Shown: piece after piece, positions 15,203 to 22,227 of the stretch
How positions within the stretch are numbered: the stretch's first letter is position 1
Layout of the letters: every line of letters begins with the position of its first letter
Source: RGIG4074 sp964459165
Lineage (GTDB): Bacteria > Bacillota > Clostridia > Christensenellales > Borkfalkiaceae
Assembly: GCA_964459165.1 (NCBI GenBank)
Contig: CAYWKM010000020.1
Coordinates: 1 to 29,958 of the forward strand
DNA length: 29,958 nucleotides
Reading direction: 5' to 3'
Program-made: the position numbers and the translations under genes
The notes under the pieces: generated by a model
Told to the model about the DNA's origin: nothing
What the model saw: the letters and a program-made list of their open reading frames with translations, nothing else
Database searches by the model: none

Positions 15203-15760
15203 TTACTTCTTGAAAGGCATACCGAGCGCCCTTAATAATTCTCTCGCCTCTTCGTCCGTCTGAGCGGTGGTTACGAAGCAGACGTCCATACCTCTGATCT
15301 TTTCGACCTGATCGTATGTGATTTCAGGGAAAATGAGCTGTTCTTTAACGCCCAGCGCATAATTTCCTCTCCCGTCGAAAGACTTGTCGGAAACCCCTCT
15401 GAAATCTCTGAGTCTGGGAAGTGCGATGGATACGAATTTATCGTAAAATTCGTACATTCTTTCGCCTCTCAAAGTAACTTTGATACCGATATTCTGACCT
15501 TCTCTCACCTTAAAGTTCGCCACGGACTTCTTAGCTTTGGTGAGGATAGGTTGCTGTCCGCTGATCAGCTTGATTTCGTTTTCGGTAGTCTGAATGGATT
15601 TTGCGTTATCCTTGACGTCGCCGAGACCGGTGTTGATGACGATCTTCACGAGTTTGGGGCACTGCATGACGCTGGTATAGCCGAATTTTTTCATAAGGTA
15701 AGGAACAACTTCCGTTTCGTACTGCTGTCTTACTCTGTTTTTATATTCTTTTTCTGCCAT
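15203..15760 (-). CDS. rplE: 50S ribosomal protein L5
   Basis: L5 binds 5S rRNA and touches S13 across the subunit bridge. The 185-residue protein has the core NTGLGDVKDNAK, TGLGD, the LRGERMYEFYDKFVSIALPRLRDFRG signature and FVTTAQTDEEARELLRALGMPF at the end. I start it at ATG 15760 (MAEKEYKN), with GAGGG seven to eight bases upstream. A TTG directly after the rplX stop also opens the frame but has no site. Confidence 0.97.
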   Translation of the reverse strand: MAEKEYKNRVRQQYETEVVPYLMKKFGYTSVMQCPKLVKIVINTGLGDVKDNAKSIQTTENEIKLISGQQPILTKAKKSVANFKVREGQNIGIKVTLRGERMYEFYDKFVSIALPRLRDFRGVSDKSFDGRGNYALGVKEQLIFPEITYDQVEKIRGMDVCFVTTAQTDEEARELLRALGMPFKK

Positions 15761-15775
15761 TTTGCTTTCCCTCAA

Positions 15776-16210
15776 TTAGTCCTGATTCTCTTCGGAAGGA
15801 GCTTCCCGGACAGCTTCGGCTTTTGCCGTGCGCTTTCTGACTCTCTTCTTAGGAGCTTGATCCTCCGCCTTGGCTTCCGCCTTGACAGCTTTTGTATACG
15901 CCTTATCCAAAACGGCGCCGCACTTGATGCAGATTCTTACGGATTTTCCGTCGACTTTGGAATGACGGACTCTCGTAGCCTTGCCGCAAGCGTCGCATAT
16001 TACCATTACGTTGGAAACGTCGATGGGACCTTCCACGTCGACGATTTTGGAAGTATCCTGAGCGGTTCTCGCCTTTTCATGCTTATGCTGGATATTTACG
16101 CCCTCTACCGTAACTCTGTTGGTTTTGGGAGAAACGGCAACGACTTTGCCCTGTTTGCCTTTGTCTTTTCCGGCAAGGACGACTACGTTATCGTTCAATT
16201 TTACGTTCAT
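15776..16210 (-). CDS. rplX: 50S ribosomal protein L24 with a C-terminal extension
   Basis: L24 starts large-subunit assembly and lines the tunnel exit. The KOW domain (DNVVVLAGKDKGKQGKVVAV, TVEGVNIQHKH) and a four-cysteine ribbon (C72, C75, C94, C97) are standard. The 144-residue protein is about 40 longer than the usual 100-105. The added tail (about 103-144) is rich in A, K, E and R and is probably disordered. AGGAG lies nine bases before the ATG. It precedes rplE. Confidence 0.97.
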   Translation of the reverse strand: MNVKLNDNVVVLAGKDKGKQGKVVAVSPKTNRVTVEGVNIQHKHEKARTAQDTSKIVDVEGPIDVSNVMVICDACGKATRVRHSKVDGKSVRICIKCGAVLDKAYTKAVKAEAKAEDQAPKKRVRKRTAKAEAVREAPSEENQD

Positions 16211-16231
16211 TGTTTTTATCTCCTTTCCCTC

Positions 16232-16600
16232 TTAAAGTACTTCGGGAGCAAGCGAGATAATCTTCATATAGTCTTTATCTCTGAGTTCTCTTGCCACCGG
16301 TCCGAAAATACGGGTTCCTCTGGGCTGTTTCTGACTGTCTATTATCACGGCGGCGTTATCGTCGAACCTGATATAAGAACCGTCGTTTCTCCTTAAACCG
16401 GAAGTCGTTCTTACAATTACCGCTTTGACGACGTCGCCTGCTTTTACCGCGCCGCCGGGCGTCGCAGTCTTAACGGAAGCGACGATGACGTCTCCGATGT
16501 TGCCGCTTCTTCTGAAAGATCCGCCCAAAACCCTGATGCACATAAGCTCTCTCGCGCCGGAATTATCGGCTGCTTTAAGCCTTGTCTGAGGTTGTATCAT
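16232..16600 (-). CDS. rplN: 50S ribosomal protein L14
   Basis: L14 forms part of the bridge to the small subunit. The 122-residue protein starts MIQPQTRLKAADNSGARELM and ends IFGPVARELRDKDYMKIISLAPEVL, both nearly invariant in bacteria. It is the first gene of the spc block and follows rpsQ by 22 bases with no visible promoter between them. Confidence 0.98.
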   Translation of the reverse strand: MIQPQTRLKAADNSGARELMCIRVLGGSFRRSGNIGDVIVASVKTATPGGAVKAGDVVKAVIVRTTSGLRRNDGSYIRFDDNAAVIIDSQKQPRGTRIFGPVARELRDKDYMKIISLAPEVL

Positions 16601-16622
16601 AAGTCTTTAATCTCCTTATCAA

Positions 16623-16880
16623 TTACTTGGCTTTCTCGATGATCTCGACAACTCTCCAGTTCTTATCCTTGCTGAATTTTCTTGTCTCAGCAATACGAAC
16701 CGTATCACCAACGCCGCATTCGTTATTTTCATCGTGAGCTTTAAATTTTTTCGTTCTGGTAATCGTCTTTTTGTACAAAGGATCCTTCGCCTTGTCCGTA
16801 ACGGCCACGACGACGGTCTTATCCATCTTATCGGAAACGACCAAGCCCACTCTTTCCTTTCTTAAATTTCTTTCTTCCAT
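16623..16880 (-). CDS. rpsQ: 30S ribosomal protein S17
   Basis: S17 is a primary 16S rRNA binder with an OB fold. The 85-residue protein has LRKERVGLVVSDKMDKTVVVAV, YKKTITRTKKFKAHDENN and IAETRKFSKDKNWRVVEI. It is the last gene of the S10 block, 15 bases after rpmC. Confidence 0.97.
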   Translation of the reverse strand: MEERNLRKERVGLVVSDKMDKTVVVAVTDKAKDPLYKKTITRTKKFKAHDENNECGVGDTVRIAETRKFSKDKNWRVVEIIEKAK

Positions 16881-16895
16881 TTTATTGCCCTCCGG

Positions 16896-17090
16896 TTACG
16901 CTTTGAGCTCTCTTGCACGGATCTCGCCCTGAACTCTCGCGATATCTCTTCTGCAAGTTCTGATAGAAACGGGATTATCGAGCTGACCGGCCGCCTGACG
17001 GAAACGAAGATTAAAAAGTTCGTTCTTGAGATCGGCAAGCTTAGCCGTAAGCTCAGCGTCTGTCAAGTTATGAATATCGATTGCTTTCAT
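16896..17090 (-). CDS. rpmC: 50S ribosomal protein L29
   Basis: L29 is a two-helix protein at the tunnel exit, near the signal recognition particle site. The 64-residue sequence has LTDAELTAKLADLKNELFNLRFRQAAGQLDNP and IRTCRRDIARVQGEIRAREL. Its ATG overlaps the rplP stop in an ATGA junction (17087-17090). Confidence 0.97.
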   Translation of the reverse strand: MKAIDIHNLTDAELTAKLADLKNELFNLRFRQAAGQLDNPVSIRTCRRDIARVQGEIRARELKA

Positions 17091-17527
17091 TGCTCTTCAC
17101 CGCCTTCGTTATTTTCCATATCGGATCTCTTTACAAATTTGCATTTGATGGGAAGTTTGTGCGCGGCAAGTCTCATAGCCTCTCTCGCGTCGGCTTCGGG
17201 AACGCCTGCCATCTCAAAGAGAACTCTGCCGGGCTTTACGACCGCCGCCCAATATTCGACGGATCCTTTACCGGAACCCATACGGGTTTCCGCAGGCTTC
17301 TTGGAAATCGGTTTATGAGGGAAGATGTCGATCCAGACCTTTCCGCCTCTCTTGGTAAATCTCGTCATGGCGACACGGGCGGCTTCGATCTGATTGGATT
17401 TCAGCCATGCGCTGCCGTCCGCAACGAGAGCGTATTCGCCGTAAGCGATTTTATTGCCCTTATGAGCGTCGCCCTTCATGACGCCGCGCTGCTGCTTTCT
17501 TCTTTTTACTCTCTTAGGAATTAACAT
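17087..17527 (-). CDS. rplP: 50S ribosomal protein L16
   Basis: L16 helps place the A-site tRNA and the 5S rRNA. The 146-residue protein starts MLIPKRVKRRKQQRG and has RVAMTRFTKRGGKVWIDIFPHKPISKKPAETRMGSGKGSVEYWAAVVKPGRVLFE. Its start overlaps the rpsC stop by one base (TAATG), and its end overlaps rpmC. A short acidic tail (ENNEGGEEQ) is unusual but minor. Confidence 0.97.
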   Translation of the reverse strand: MLIPKRVKRRKQQRGVMKGDAHKGNKIAYGEYALVADGSAWLKSNQIEAARVAMTRFTKRGGKVWIDIFPHKPISKKPAETRMGSGKGSVEYWAAVVKPGRVLFEMAGVPEADAREAMRLAAHKLPIKCKFVKRSDMENNEGGEEQ

Positions 17528-18201
17528 TACTGTTCTCCTCCTTCCGCTACAACAACCTTTTTAGGGGCTTTTTTCAGAACTTCGCCCTTATAAATCCAGC
17601 ACTTTACGCCGATGCAACCAAACGTCGTATGAGCTTCCGCAAATCCGTAATCGATGTCCGCACGGAACGTCTGCAAAGGGATGGAGCCCTCGTGATAAGA
17701 TTCGGCTCTGGCGATTTCCGCGCCGTCGAGACGACCGCCGCAGGACATCTTGATTCCCTTTACGCCGCTTCTCATGCTTCTGGAAATCGCCTGCTTCATG
17801 GCGCGCCTGAAAGACATACGCTTCTCAAGCTGCTGCGCGACGCTTTCCGCCACGAGCTGAGCGTCCTGATCGGGCTTTCTCACCTCGGTTACGTTGATGT
17901 TGATGCTTTTGCCGTTGGTGAGGGCCGCGAGATCCTTCTTGATCACTTCAATCTCGGCGCCCGCCTTACCGATGAGCACGCCGGGTCTGCCCGTGTAAAT
18001 GGTTACCACCAGTCGGGAGGCGGCTCTTTCGATGAGAATCTTGCTGACAGCGGCGTCGTAATACTTCTTCTTTATAAAAGTACGGATCGCGTTATCTTCT
18101 TTGATGAATTTGGAAAATTCCTTTTTATCTGCATACCATTGGGTATTCCATCCGGTGATAACGCCTACTCTTAAACCGTGAGGATTAACTTTCTGTCCCA
18201 T
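17527..18201 (-). CDS. rpsC: 30S ribosomal protein S3
   Basis: S3 surrounds the mRNA entry and has a KH domain (about residues 60-110, with VTIYTGRPGVLIGKAGAEI) and a C-terminal domain with GRLDGAEIARAESYHEGSIPLQTFRADIDYGFAEAHTTFGCIGVKCWIYKGE. The 224-residue protein starts MGQKVNPHGLRVG. The start overlaps the rplV stop by one base. Confidence 0.98.
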   Translation of the reverse strand: MGQKVNPHGLRVGVITGWNTQWYADKKEFSKFIKEDNAIRTFIKKKYYDAAVSKILIERAASRLVVTIYTGRPGVLIGKAGAEIEVIKKDLAALTNGKSININVTEVRKPDQDAQLVAESVAQQLEKRMSFRRAMKQAISRSMRSGVKGIKMSCGGRLDGAEIARAESYHEGSIPLQTFRADIDYGFAEAHTTFGCIGVKCWIYKGEVLKKAPKKVVVAEGGEQ

Positions 18202-18602
18202 TATACTTCTCCTTCAGCTTTTTTTACGTCAAGAATAACGGTGATATGACAAGTTCTTTTGAGGATAGAGTGCCCTCTTCCCTTGGAAACGGGCTGCATT
18301 CTCTTCAAGGTCGCCGCGCCGTCCGCAAAAGCTTCTGCTACGTAAAGATCGTTTCTGTCCATATCCATGTTATGCTCTGCGTTTGCCGCTGCGCTCAAAA
18401 GAACTTTACGGGTAGGTTCGGCGCCGGACTTTGTGCTATAAGAAAGGATCGCCTCCGCTTCCCTCACGCTCTTGCCTCTGATGAGCGCCAGAACCGTCCT
18501 TACCTTATAAGGGGAGATCCTGATATATTTAGCGACAGCATAGGGGCGTTTGTCTTTCTTGCTTTCGATTTTTTCGGTCTTTTTCTTCATGTTTGATGCC
18601 AT
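18201..18602 (-). CDS. rplV: 50S ribosomal protein L22 with an N-terminal extension
   Basis: L22 lines the peptide tunnel, and its beta-hairpin (MQPVSKGRGHSILKRTCHITVIL) lies at the macrolide-sensitive constriction. The 133-residue protein carries about 20 extra basic residues (MASNMKKKTEKIESKKDKRP) before the conserved AVAKYIRISPYKVRTVLALIRGKSV. The ATG at 18602 is 12 bases after AGGAGG; the second ATG (18590) is further still, so the longer form is favoured. Confidence 0.96.
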   Translation of the reverse strand: MASNMKKKTEKIESKKDKRPYAVAKYIRISPYKVRTVLALIRGKSVREAEAILSYSTKSGAEPTRKVLLSAAANAEHNMDMDRNDLYVAEAFADGAATLKRMQPVSKGRGHSILKRTCHITVILDVKKAEGEV

Positions 18603-18619
18603 AATATTGTTAGACCTCC

Positions 18620-18901
18620 TTATTTACCCGCTGGGGAAGATGTTTTCGCCGCATGACCGCGGAAGGTTCTCGTGGGAGCGAATTCTCCCAACTTACAACC
18701 GACCATATCTTCGGTGATATATACGGGAACGTGTTTTCTTCCGTCGTAAACGGCGATCGTATGACCGACCATCTGGGGGAAGATTGTAGACGCTCTCGAC
18801 CAAGTTTTAATCACTTTCTTTTCGTTAGCCTTATTCATGTCTTCGATTCTCTTAAAGAGTTTCGCTTCGACATAAGGACCCTTCTTAATACTTCTGGACA
18901 T
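18620..18901 (-). CDS. rpsS: 30S ribosomal protein S19
   Basis: S19 forms a pair with S13 in the head of the small subunit. The 93-residue protein reads MSRSIKKGPYVEAKLFKRI and has KTWSRASTIFPQMVGHTIAVYDGRKHVPVYITEDMVG and LGEFAPTRTFRGHA. It lies 17 bases from rplB. Confidence 0.98.
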   Translation of the reverse strand: MSRSIKKGPYVEAKLFKRIEDMNKANEKKVIKTWSRASTIFPQMVGHTIAVYDGRKHVPVYITEDMVGCKLGEFAPTRTFRGHAAKTSSPAGK

Positions 18902-18918
18902 ATTATCTTCCTCCTAAA

Positions 18919-19746
18919 TTAATTGATTCTCTTCAAGATGTACTTTCCGGTACGATTCTTGCGCTTTCTGGTCTTGTAACCGAGAGCGGGCTTACCCCAA
19001 GGCGTTTCGGGTCCTGCGTGTCCGACGGGAGCTTTTCCTTCGCCGCCGCCGTGAGGGTGATCGACAGGGTTCATGACCGCGCCGCGAACTTCGGGTCTCA
19101 ATCCCATATGACGAGCCTTGCCGGCCTTACCGATGGAGACGATTTCATGTTCGAGGTTGCCGATCTGACCGATCATCGCTCTGCACTTGATGGGAACGAG
19201 CCTCATTTCTCCGGAAGGCATTTTGAGCGTCGCATACTTTCCTTCTTCCGCCATGATCTGAGCGGAAATACCCGCGCTTCTCGCAATCTGCGCGCCCTTG
19301 CCGGGAACGAGTTCGATGCAGCAGACCATGGCGCCGACGGGAATGTTTTCGATGGGAAGAACGTTGCCGACCTTGATATCCGCTTTGGGACCGCTCATGA
19401 CGACGTCGCCTACGTTGAGTCCGACGGGAGCGAGAATATAGCTCTTGGAGCCGTTTGCATAGGAGAGGAGCGCGATGTGCGCGCTTCTGTTAGGGTCGTA
19501 TTGAATGCTTACGACCTTTGCGGGAACGTCGTCCTGCGTTCTCTTGAAATCGATAACGCGGTACTTTCTCTTGTTGCCGCCGCCGATGTGTCTTACCGTG
19601 ATTCTGCCTGTATTGTTGCGCCCGCCGGAATGACGCTGATCGTGCATCAAGCTTTTTACGGGCTTATCTCCGGACAAATCCTCGTTGACCAGAACCGTCA
19701 TGTGACGGCGAGCCGGAGAGGTAGGTTTATATCTTTTAACAGCCAT
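18919..19746 (-). CDS. rplB: 50S ribosomal protein L2
   Basis: L2 is needed for subunit joining and peptidyl transfer. The 275-residue protein has KRYKPTSPARRHMTVL, GRNNTGRITVRHIGGGNKRKYRVIDF and the most conserved C-terminal stretch GAVMNPVDHPHGGGEGKAPVG, whose histidine lies close to the peptidyl transferase centre. Length and order are typical. Confidence 0.98.
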   Translation of the reverse strand: MAVKRYKPTSPARRHMTVLVNEDLSGDKPVKSLMHDQRHSGGRNNTGRITVRHIGGGNKRKYRVIDFKRTQDDVPAKVVSIQYDPNRSAHIALLSYANGSKSYILAPVGLNVGDVVMSGPKADIKVGNVLPIENIPVGAMVCCIELVPGKGAQIARSAGISAQIMAEEGKYATLKMPSGEMRLVPIKCRAMIGQIGNLEHEIVSIGKAGKARHMGLRPEVRGAVMNPVDHPHGGGEGKAPVGHAGPETPWGKPALGYKTRKRKNRTGKYILKRIN

Positions 19747-19764
19747 TTGTTTTTTCCTCCTTGC

Positions 19765-20055
19765 TTAGGACAATGAATCGAAGAACTGAATCGTCTTGCT
19801 GGATTTTTTCAGCTGAACGATCGCCTTCTTCGTGTCGGGCGTATACCCTTCGTTTCTGCCCATTCTTTTCAACTTGCCCTTGACGCTGATCGTGTTGACA
19901 TAATCGACTTCAACGCCGAAGAGCTTTTCGATCGCTTCTTTAATCTGAATCTTATTCGCCTTCTTGTCAACGATAAAGACATATTTTTTATTGGCGATGC
20001 CGTCATATCCTTTTTCTGTGAGAACGGGTTTTTTGATAATATCCTCTGCGAACAT
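19765..20055 (-). CDS. rplW: 50S ribosomal protein L23
   Basis: L23 at the tunnel exit docks trigger factor and the signal recognition particle. The 96-residue protein has IIKKPVLTEKGYDGIANKKYVFIVDKKANKIQIKEAIEKLFGV and the loop KRMGRNEGYTPDTKKAIVQL. It follows rplD by six bases. Confidence 0.97.
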   Translation of the reverse strand: MFAEDIIKKPVLTEKGYDGIANKKYVFIVDKKANKIQIKEAIEKLFGVEVDYVNTISVKGKLKRMGRNEGYTPDTKKAIVQLKKSSKTIQFFDSLS

Positions 20056-20061
20056 CTTCTT

Positions 20062-20679
20062 TCAAGCCTCCACAAATTTTTCTACCGCAGCCTTAGTCAT
20101 CACGACGACTGCATTCGCCACTACTTCGTAAGTAGAAAGCTGGGAAACGGGCAACGTTGCGAGATTATCAAGATTCCTCGCCGAACGAATGACGAGCTCG
20201 TCGGCGTTATCCATGACGAGGAGCGTCTTTTTGTCAAGATTCAAAGCCCTTTGGAACGCGACCATCTCTTTGGTTTTTCCCTCCGCCACTTTGAGCTCGT
20301 CGACGACGATAAATTCGCCGTCCGCGACCTTCTTGGAGAGCGCGGAGCAAAGAGCGATTCTCTTTGCGGTGACGTTCATCTTCTTGGAGAAATCTCTGGA
20401 CTTCGGCGCAAACACCACGCCGCCGTGCGTCCATTGAGGCGAACGGGTGGATCCCTGACGAGCGCGTCCGGTGCCTTTCTGTCTCCAAGGCTTTGCGCCG
20501 CCTCCGCTCACCTCTGTTCTGGTAAGCGTGGATTTTGTCCCCTGTCTCTCGTTTGCGAGGCGGGTGACGACTGCCTGATGAATCAAAGGTTCGTTATATT
20601 CGAGGCCGAAGAAGTTTTCGTCAAGCTCCATTTCGCCTACTTCGGAACCGTTCATATTATAAACTTTAATGCTGGGCAT
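20062..20679 (-). CDS. rplD: 50S ribosomal protein L4
   Basis: L4 extends a loop into the peptide tunnel and represses the S10 operon in Escherichia coli. The 205-residue protein has the loop GGGAKPWRQKGTGRARQGSTRSPQWTHGGVVFAP and a C-terminal Rossmann-like domain ending in VVMTKAAVEKFVEA. It follows rplC by 15 bases. Whether L4 regulates the leader here is not known. Confidence 0.98.
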   Translation of the reverse strand: MPSIKVYNMNGSEVGEMELDENFFGLEYNEPLIHQAVVTRLANERQGTKSTLTRTEVSGGGAKPWRQKGTGRARQGSTRSPQWTHGGVVFAPKSRDFSKKMNVTAKRIALCSALSKKVADGEFIVVDELKVAEGKTKEMVAFQRALNLDKKTLLVMDNADELVIRSARNLDNLATLPVSQLSTYEVVANAVVVMTKAAVEKFVEA

Positions 20680-20694
20680 TTTTCTTTATTCTCC

Positions 20695-21330
20695 TTATTT
20701 GTTCTTGACGCTGTCGCTGATGGTTACGACGCTCCCCTTCGTTCCGGGAATGGCGCCCTTGATGAGAATTGCGTTTCTTGCCGAATCGACCCTTACGACC
20801 TCGAGATTCTGAACGGTTACGTTTTCAACGCCGTAATGACCGGGCAAATTTTTATGCTTGAAGACGCGGCTGGGAGAAGAGTTTGCCGACATGGAGCCGG
20901 GCTCCCTGTGAACGGGGCCTACGCCGTGAGTCTCTTTGAGCCTGTGCTGATTCCATCTCTTGATGACGCCCGAAAAACCGTGTCCCTTCGTAACGCCGGC
21001 GACGTCTACCTTGTCGCCCTTTGCAAATACGTCCGCTTTCACTTCGTTTCCCACCGCATAGGAAGAAACGTCGTCAAGCCTCACTTCCTTCAAAACCTTC
21101 TGAGGCTTTACGCCCGCCTTCTTGAACTGCCCAAGCATGGGCTTGTTCAGATTCTTTTCGTCGGTTTCGATAAAGCCGAGCTTCAAAGCGGAATATCCGT
21201 CCCTTTCGATCGTCTTGATCTGAACGACGGGGCAAGGGCCCGCCTCAACTACCGTTACGGGAATCGCTTCGCCGTTTTCCGCAAAGATTTGCGTCATGCC
21301 TACTTTGCGACCAATGATTGCTTTATTCAT
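20695..21330 (-). CDS. rplC: 50S ribosomal protein L3
   Basis: L3 starts large-subunit assembly and sends an extension close to the peptidyl transferase centre. The 211-residue protein starts MNKAIIGRKVGMTQIF and has GHGFSGVIKRWNQHRLKETHGVGPVHREPGSMSANSSPSRVFKHKNLPGHYG. The ATG has a GGAGGTGA site. A 71-base gap with a hairpin separates it from rpsJ. Confidence 0.98.
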   Translation of the reverse strand: MNKAIIGRKVGMTQIFAENGEAIPVTVVEAGPCPVVQIKTIERDGYSALKLGFIETDEKNLNKPMLGQFKKAGVKPQKVLKEVRLDDVSSYAVGNEVKADVFAKGDKVDVAGVTKGHGFSGVIKRWNQHRLKETHGVGPVHREPGSMSANSSPSRVFKHKNLPGHYGVENVTVQNLEVVRVDSARNAILIKGAIPGTKGSVVTISDSVKNK

Positions 21331-21359
21331 AGATAAAGTTCACCTCCATAAAATTTAAA

Positions 21360-21384
21360 AATACCTTAAACCTTTTAAAGTATT
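21360..21384 (-). other. AT-rich hairpin between rpsJ and rplC
   Basis: On the minus-strand RNA, AATACTTTAAA pairs with TTTAAGGTATT around an AGG loop: 11 bp, with one U-G pair that would be a mismatch on the other strand. It is followed by TTTAAATTTT and then by the rplC ribosome binding site. It could be a weak attenuator or an RNA stability element. Confidence 0.5.
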
Positions 21385-21401
21385 CAGTATATTTTCCTAA
21401 A

Positions 21402-21701
21402 TTAAAGTTTGATTTTGATATCGACGCCCGCAGGTAAATGGATGGAATCCAAAAGCTTTGCGTTGGGGGTATAGATATCGATGATTCTCTTATACGTTCT
21501 CTGCTCGAACTGTTCGCGGGAATCTTTATATTTATGAGGACTTCTCAAAATCGTGATGATCTCTCTCTCCGTGGGCAGAGGAATAGGTCCGCTGATTTTC
21601 GCGCCGCTCTTTTTCATCGTCTCCACGATGCGCTGCGCCGCCTGATCGACCAACTCGTGATCGTACGCGGCCAATTTGATTCTGATCTTCTGACTTGCCA
21701 T
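21402..21701 (-). CDS. rpsJ: 30S ribosomal protein S10 (NusE)
   Basis: S10 is a head protein of the small subunit and, as NusE, works with NusB in transcription antitermination and links to NusG. The 99-residue protein has KIRIKLAAYDHELVDQAAQRIVETMKKSGAKISGPIPLPTEREI and the C-terminal IDIYTPNAKLLDSIHLPAGVDIKIKL. AAGGAG lies eight bases before the ATG. It is the first gene of the cluster, after a leader of about 238 nt. Confidence 0.98.
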   Translation of the reverse strand: MASQKIRIKLAAYDHELVDQAAQRIVETMKKSGAKISGPIPLPTEREIITILRSPHKYKDSREQFEQRTYKRIIDIYTPNAKLLDSIHLPAGVDIKIKL

Positions 21702-21945
21702 AGTTTTTTACTCCTTGGATTTATACTAACTTTCCTGTGTCAACTCGTCCGTGCGTATCGGAATTTTCACTTTAAATTAACACCGCGTTCTCGGTGTTTC
21801 TCGCTGAAAGCTCCGGTTAGTCGCAGGAATCCGGTCCCACTTTTGTCAATGAAAATTATCTGTTTCAACTGCCTGTCCCGTCGAGGCAATTTCCATTTTG
21901 CAGTAACTTCTCATCTCTACCCTATACGCACCACACAGCCTGAAT

Positions 21946-21974
21946 ATAATACCATAATCGAAAATTTTAGTCAA
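21946..21974 (-). promoter_or_regulatory. promoter of the S10-spc ribosomal operon
   Basis: TTGACT (21969-21974), 17 bp, TATTAT (21946-21951) with an extended TGG. A/T-tracts upstream at about 21983-22012 fit an UP element bound by the RNA polymerase alpha subunit. The expected start is near 21939. Confidence 0.88.
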
Positions 21975-22100
21975 CTCTTTAACCGTTGTAATTTTAAAAA
22001 TTTTTAAAAATGGTAAAAGTACACATTTTTTCCGATTTTTTGTTACTTTTTCGCAAAAAATCAACGCCAACGGGTCCGTGCGTACCGTATTTTACAAGAC

Positions 22101-22130
22101 AAAACGCCGCCCGCCGAGCGGCGTTTTTTT
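22101..22130. terminator. GC-rich hairpin flanked by A and T runs, probably bidirectional
   Basis: AAAACGCCGC (22101-22110) pairs perfectly with GCGGCGTTTT (22118-22127) around a seven-base loop. The plus strand then has seven T residues (22124-22130), the minus strand only four (from 22101-22104). It would back up the gyrA terminator on the minus strand but is a better terminator for a plus-strand transcript, and no plus-strand gene precedes it. Confidence 0.6.
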
Positions 22131-22169
22131 CGACGACAACGCATCCGGGCGTTCGTCCTTTTCAGAACG

Positions 22170-22206
22170 AAAAAATCTTCCGCCGTCCGCTTTGCGGGCG
22201 ACGGAA
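22170..22206 (-). terminator. intrinsic terminator of gyrB-gyrA
   Basis: A 13-bp GC-rich stem with one mismatch and one G-U pair (22178-22190 with 22194-22206) has an AAA loop. It is followed on the minus strand by GATTTTTT (T-run 22170-22175). It starts 21 bases past the gyrA stop. Confidence 0.9.
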
Positions 22207-22227
22207 ATAAAACGATTTCTTTGATTT

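Larger units (their letters stand above)
21702..22227 (-). other. rpsJ-gyrA intergenic region and S10 leader
   Basis: This 526-base gap has no gene I can support. In minus-strand order it holds the gyrA terminator (22170-22206), a second hairpin (22101-22130), an AT-rich UP-like tract of A and T runs (about 21983-22012), the S10 promoter (21946-21974) and a leader. The leader can form TGCCT/AGGCA at about 21859-21877 and AACACCG/CGGTGTT at 21779-21798. An 11-base sequence, GTCCGTGCGTA on the plus strand, occurs at 21747-21757 and again at 22074-22084. Confidence 0.6.

Noticed and set aside
20251..21336. A 361-codon open frame on the plus strand
   Set aside because: It is antisense to rplC and rplD, whose identity is certain, has no ribosome binding site and no recognisable domain. 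Antisense frames stay open here because of codon bias.
22101..22206. The two adjacent hairpins as a CRISPR or repeat array
   Set aside because: They differ in sequence and have no regular spacers; they are terminators.
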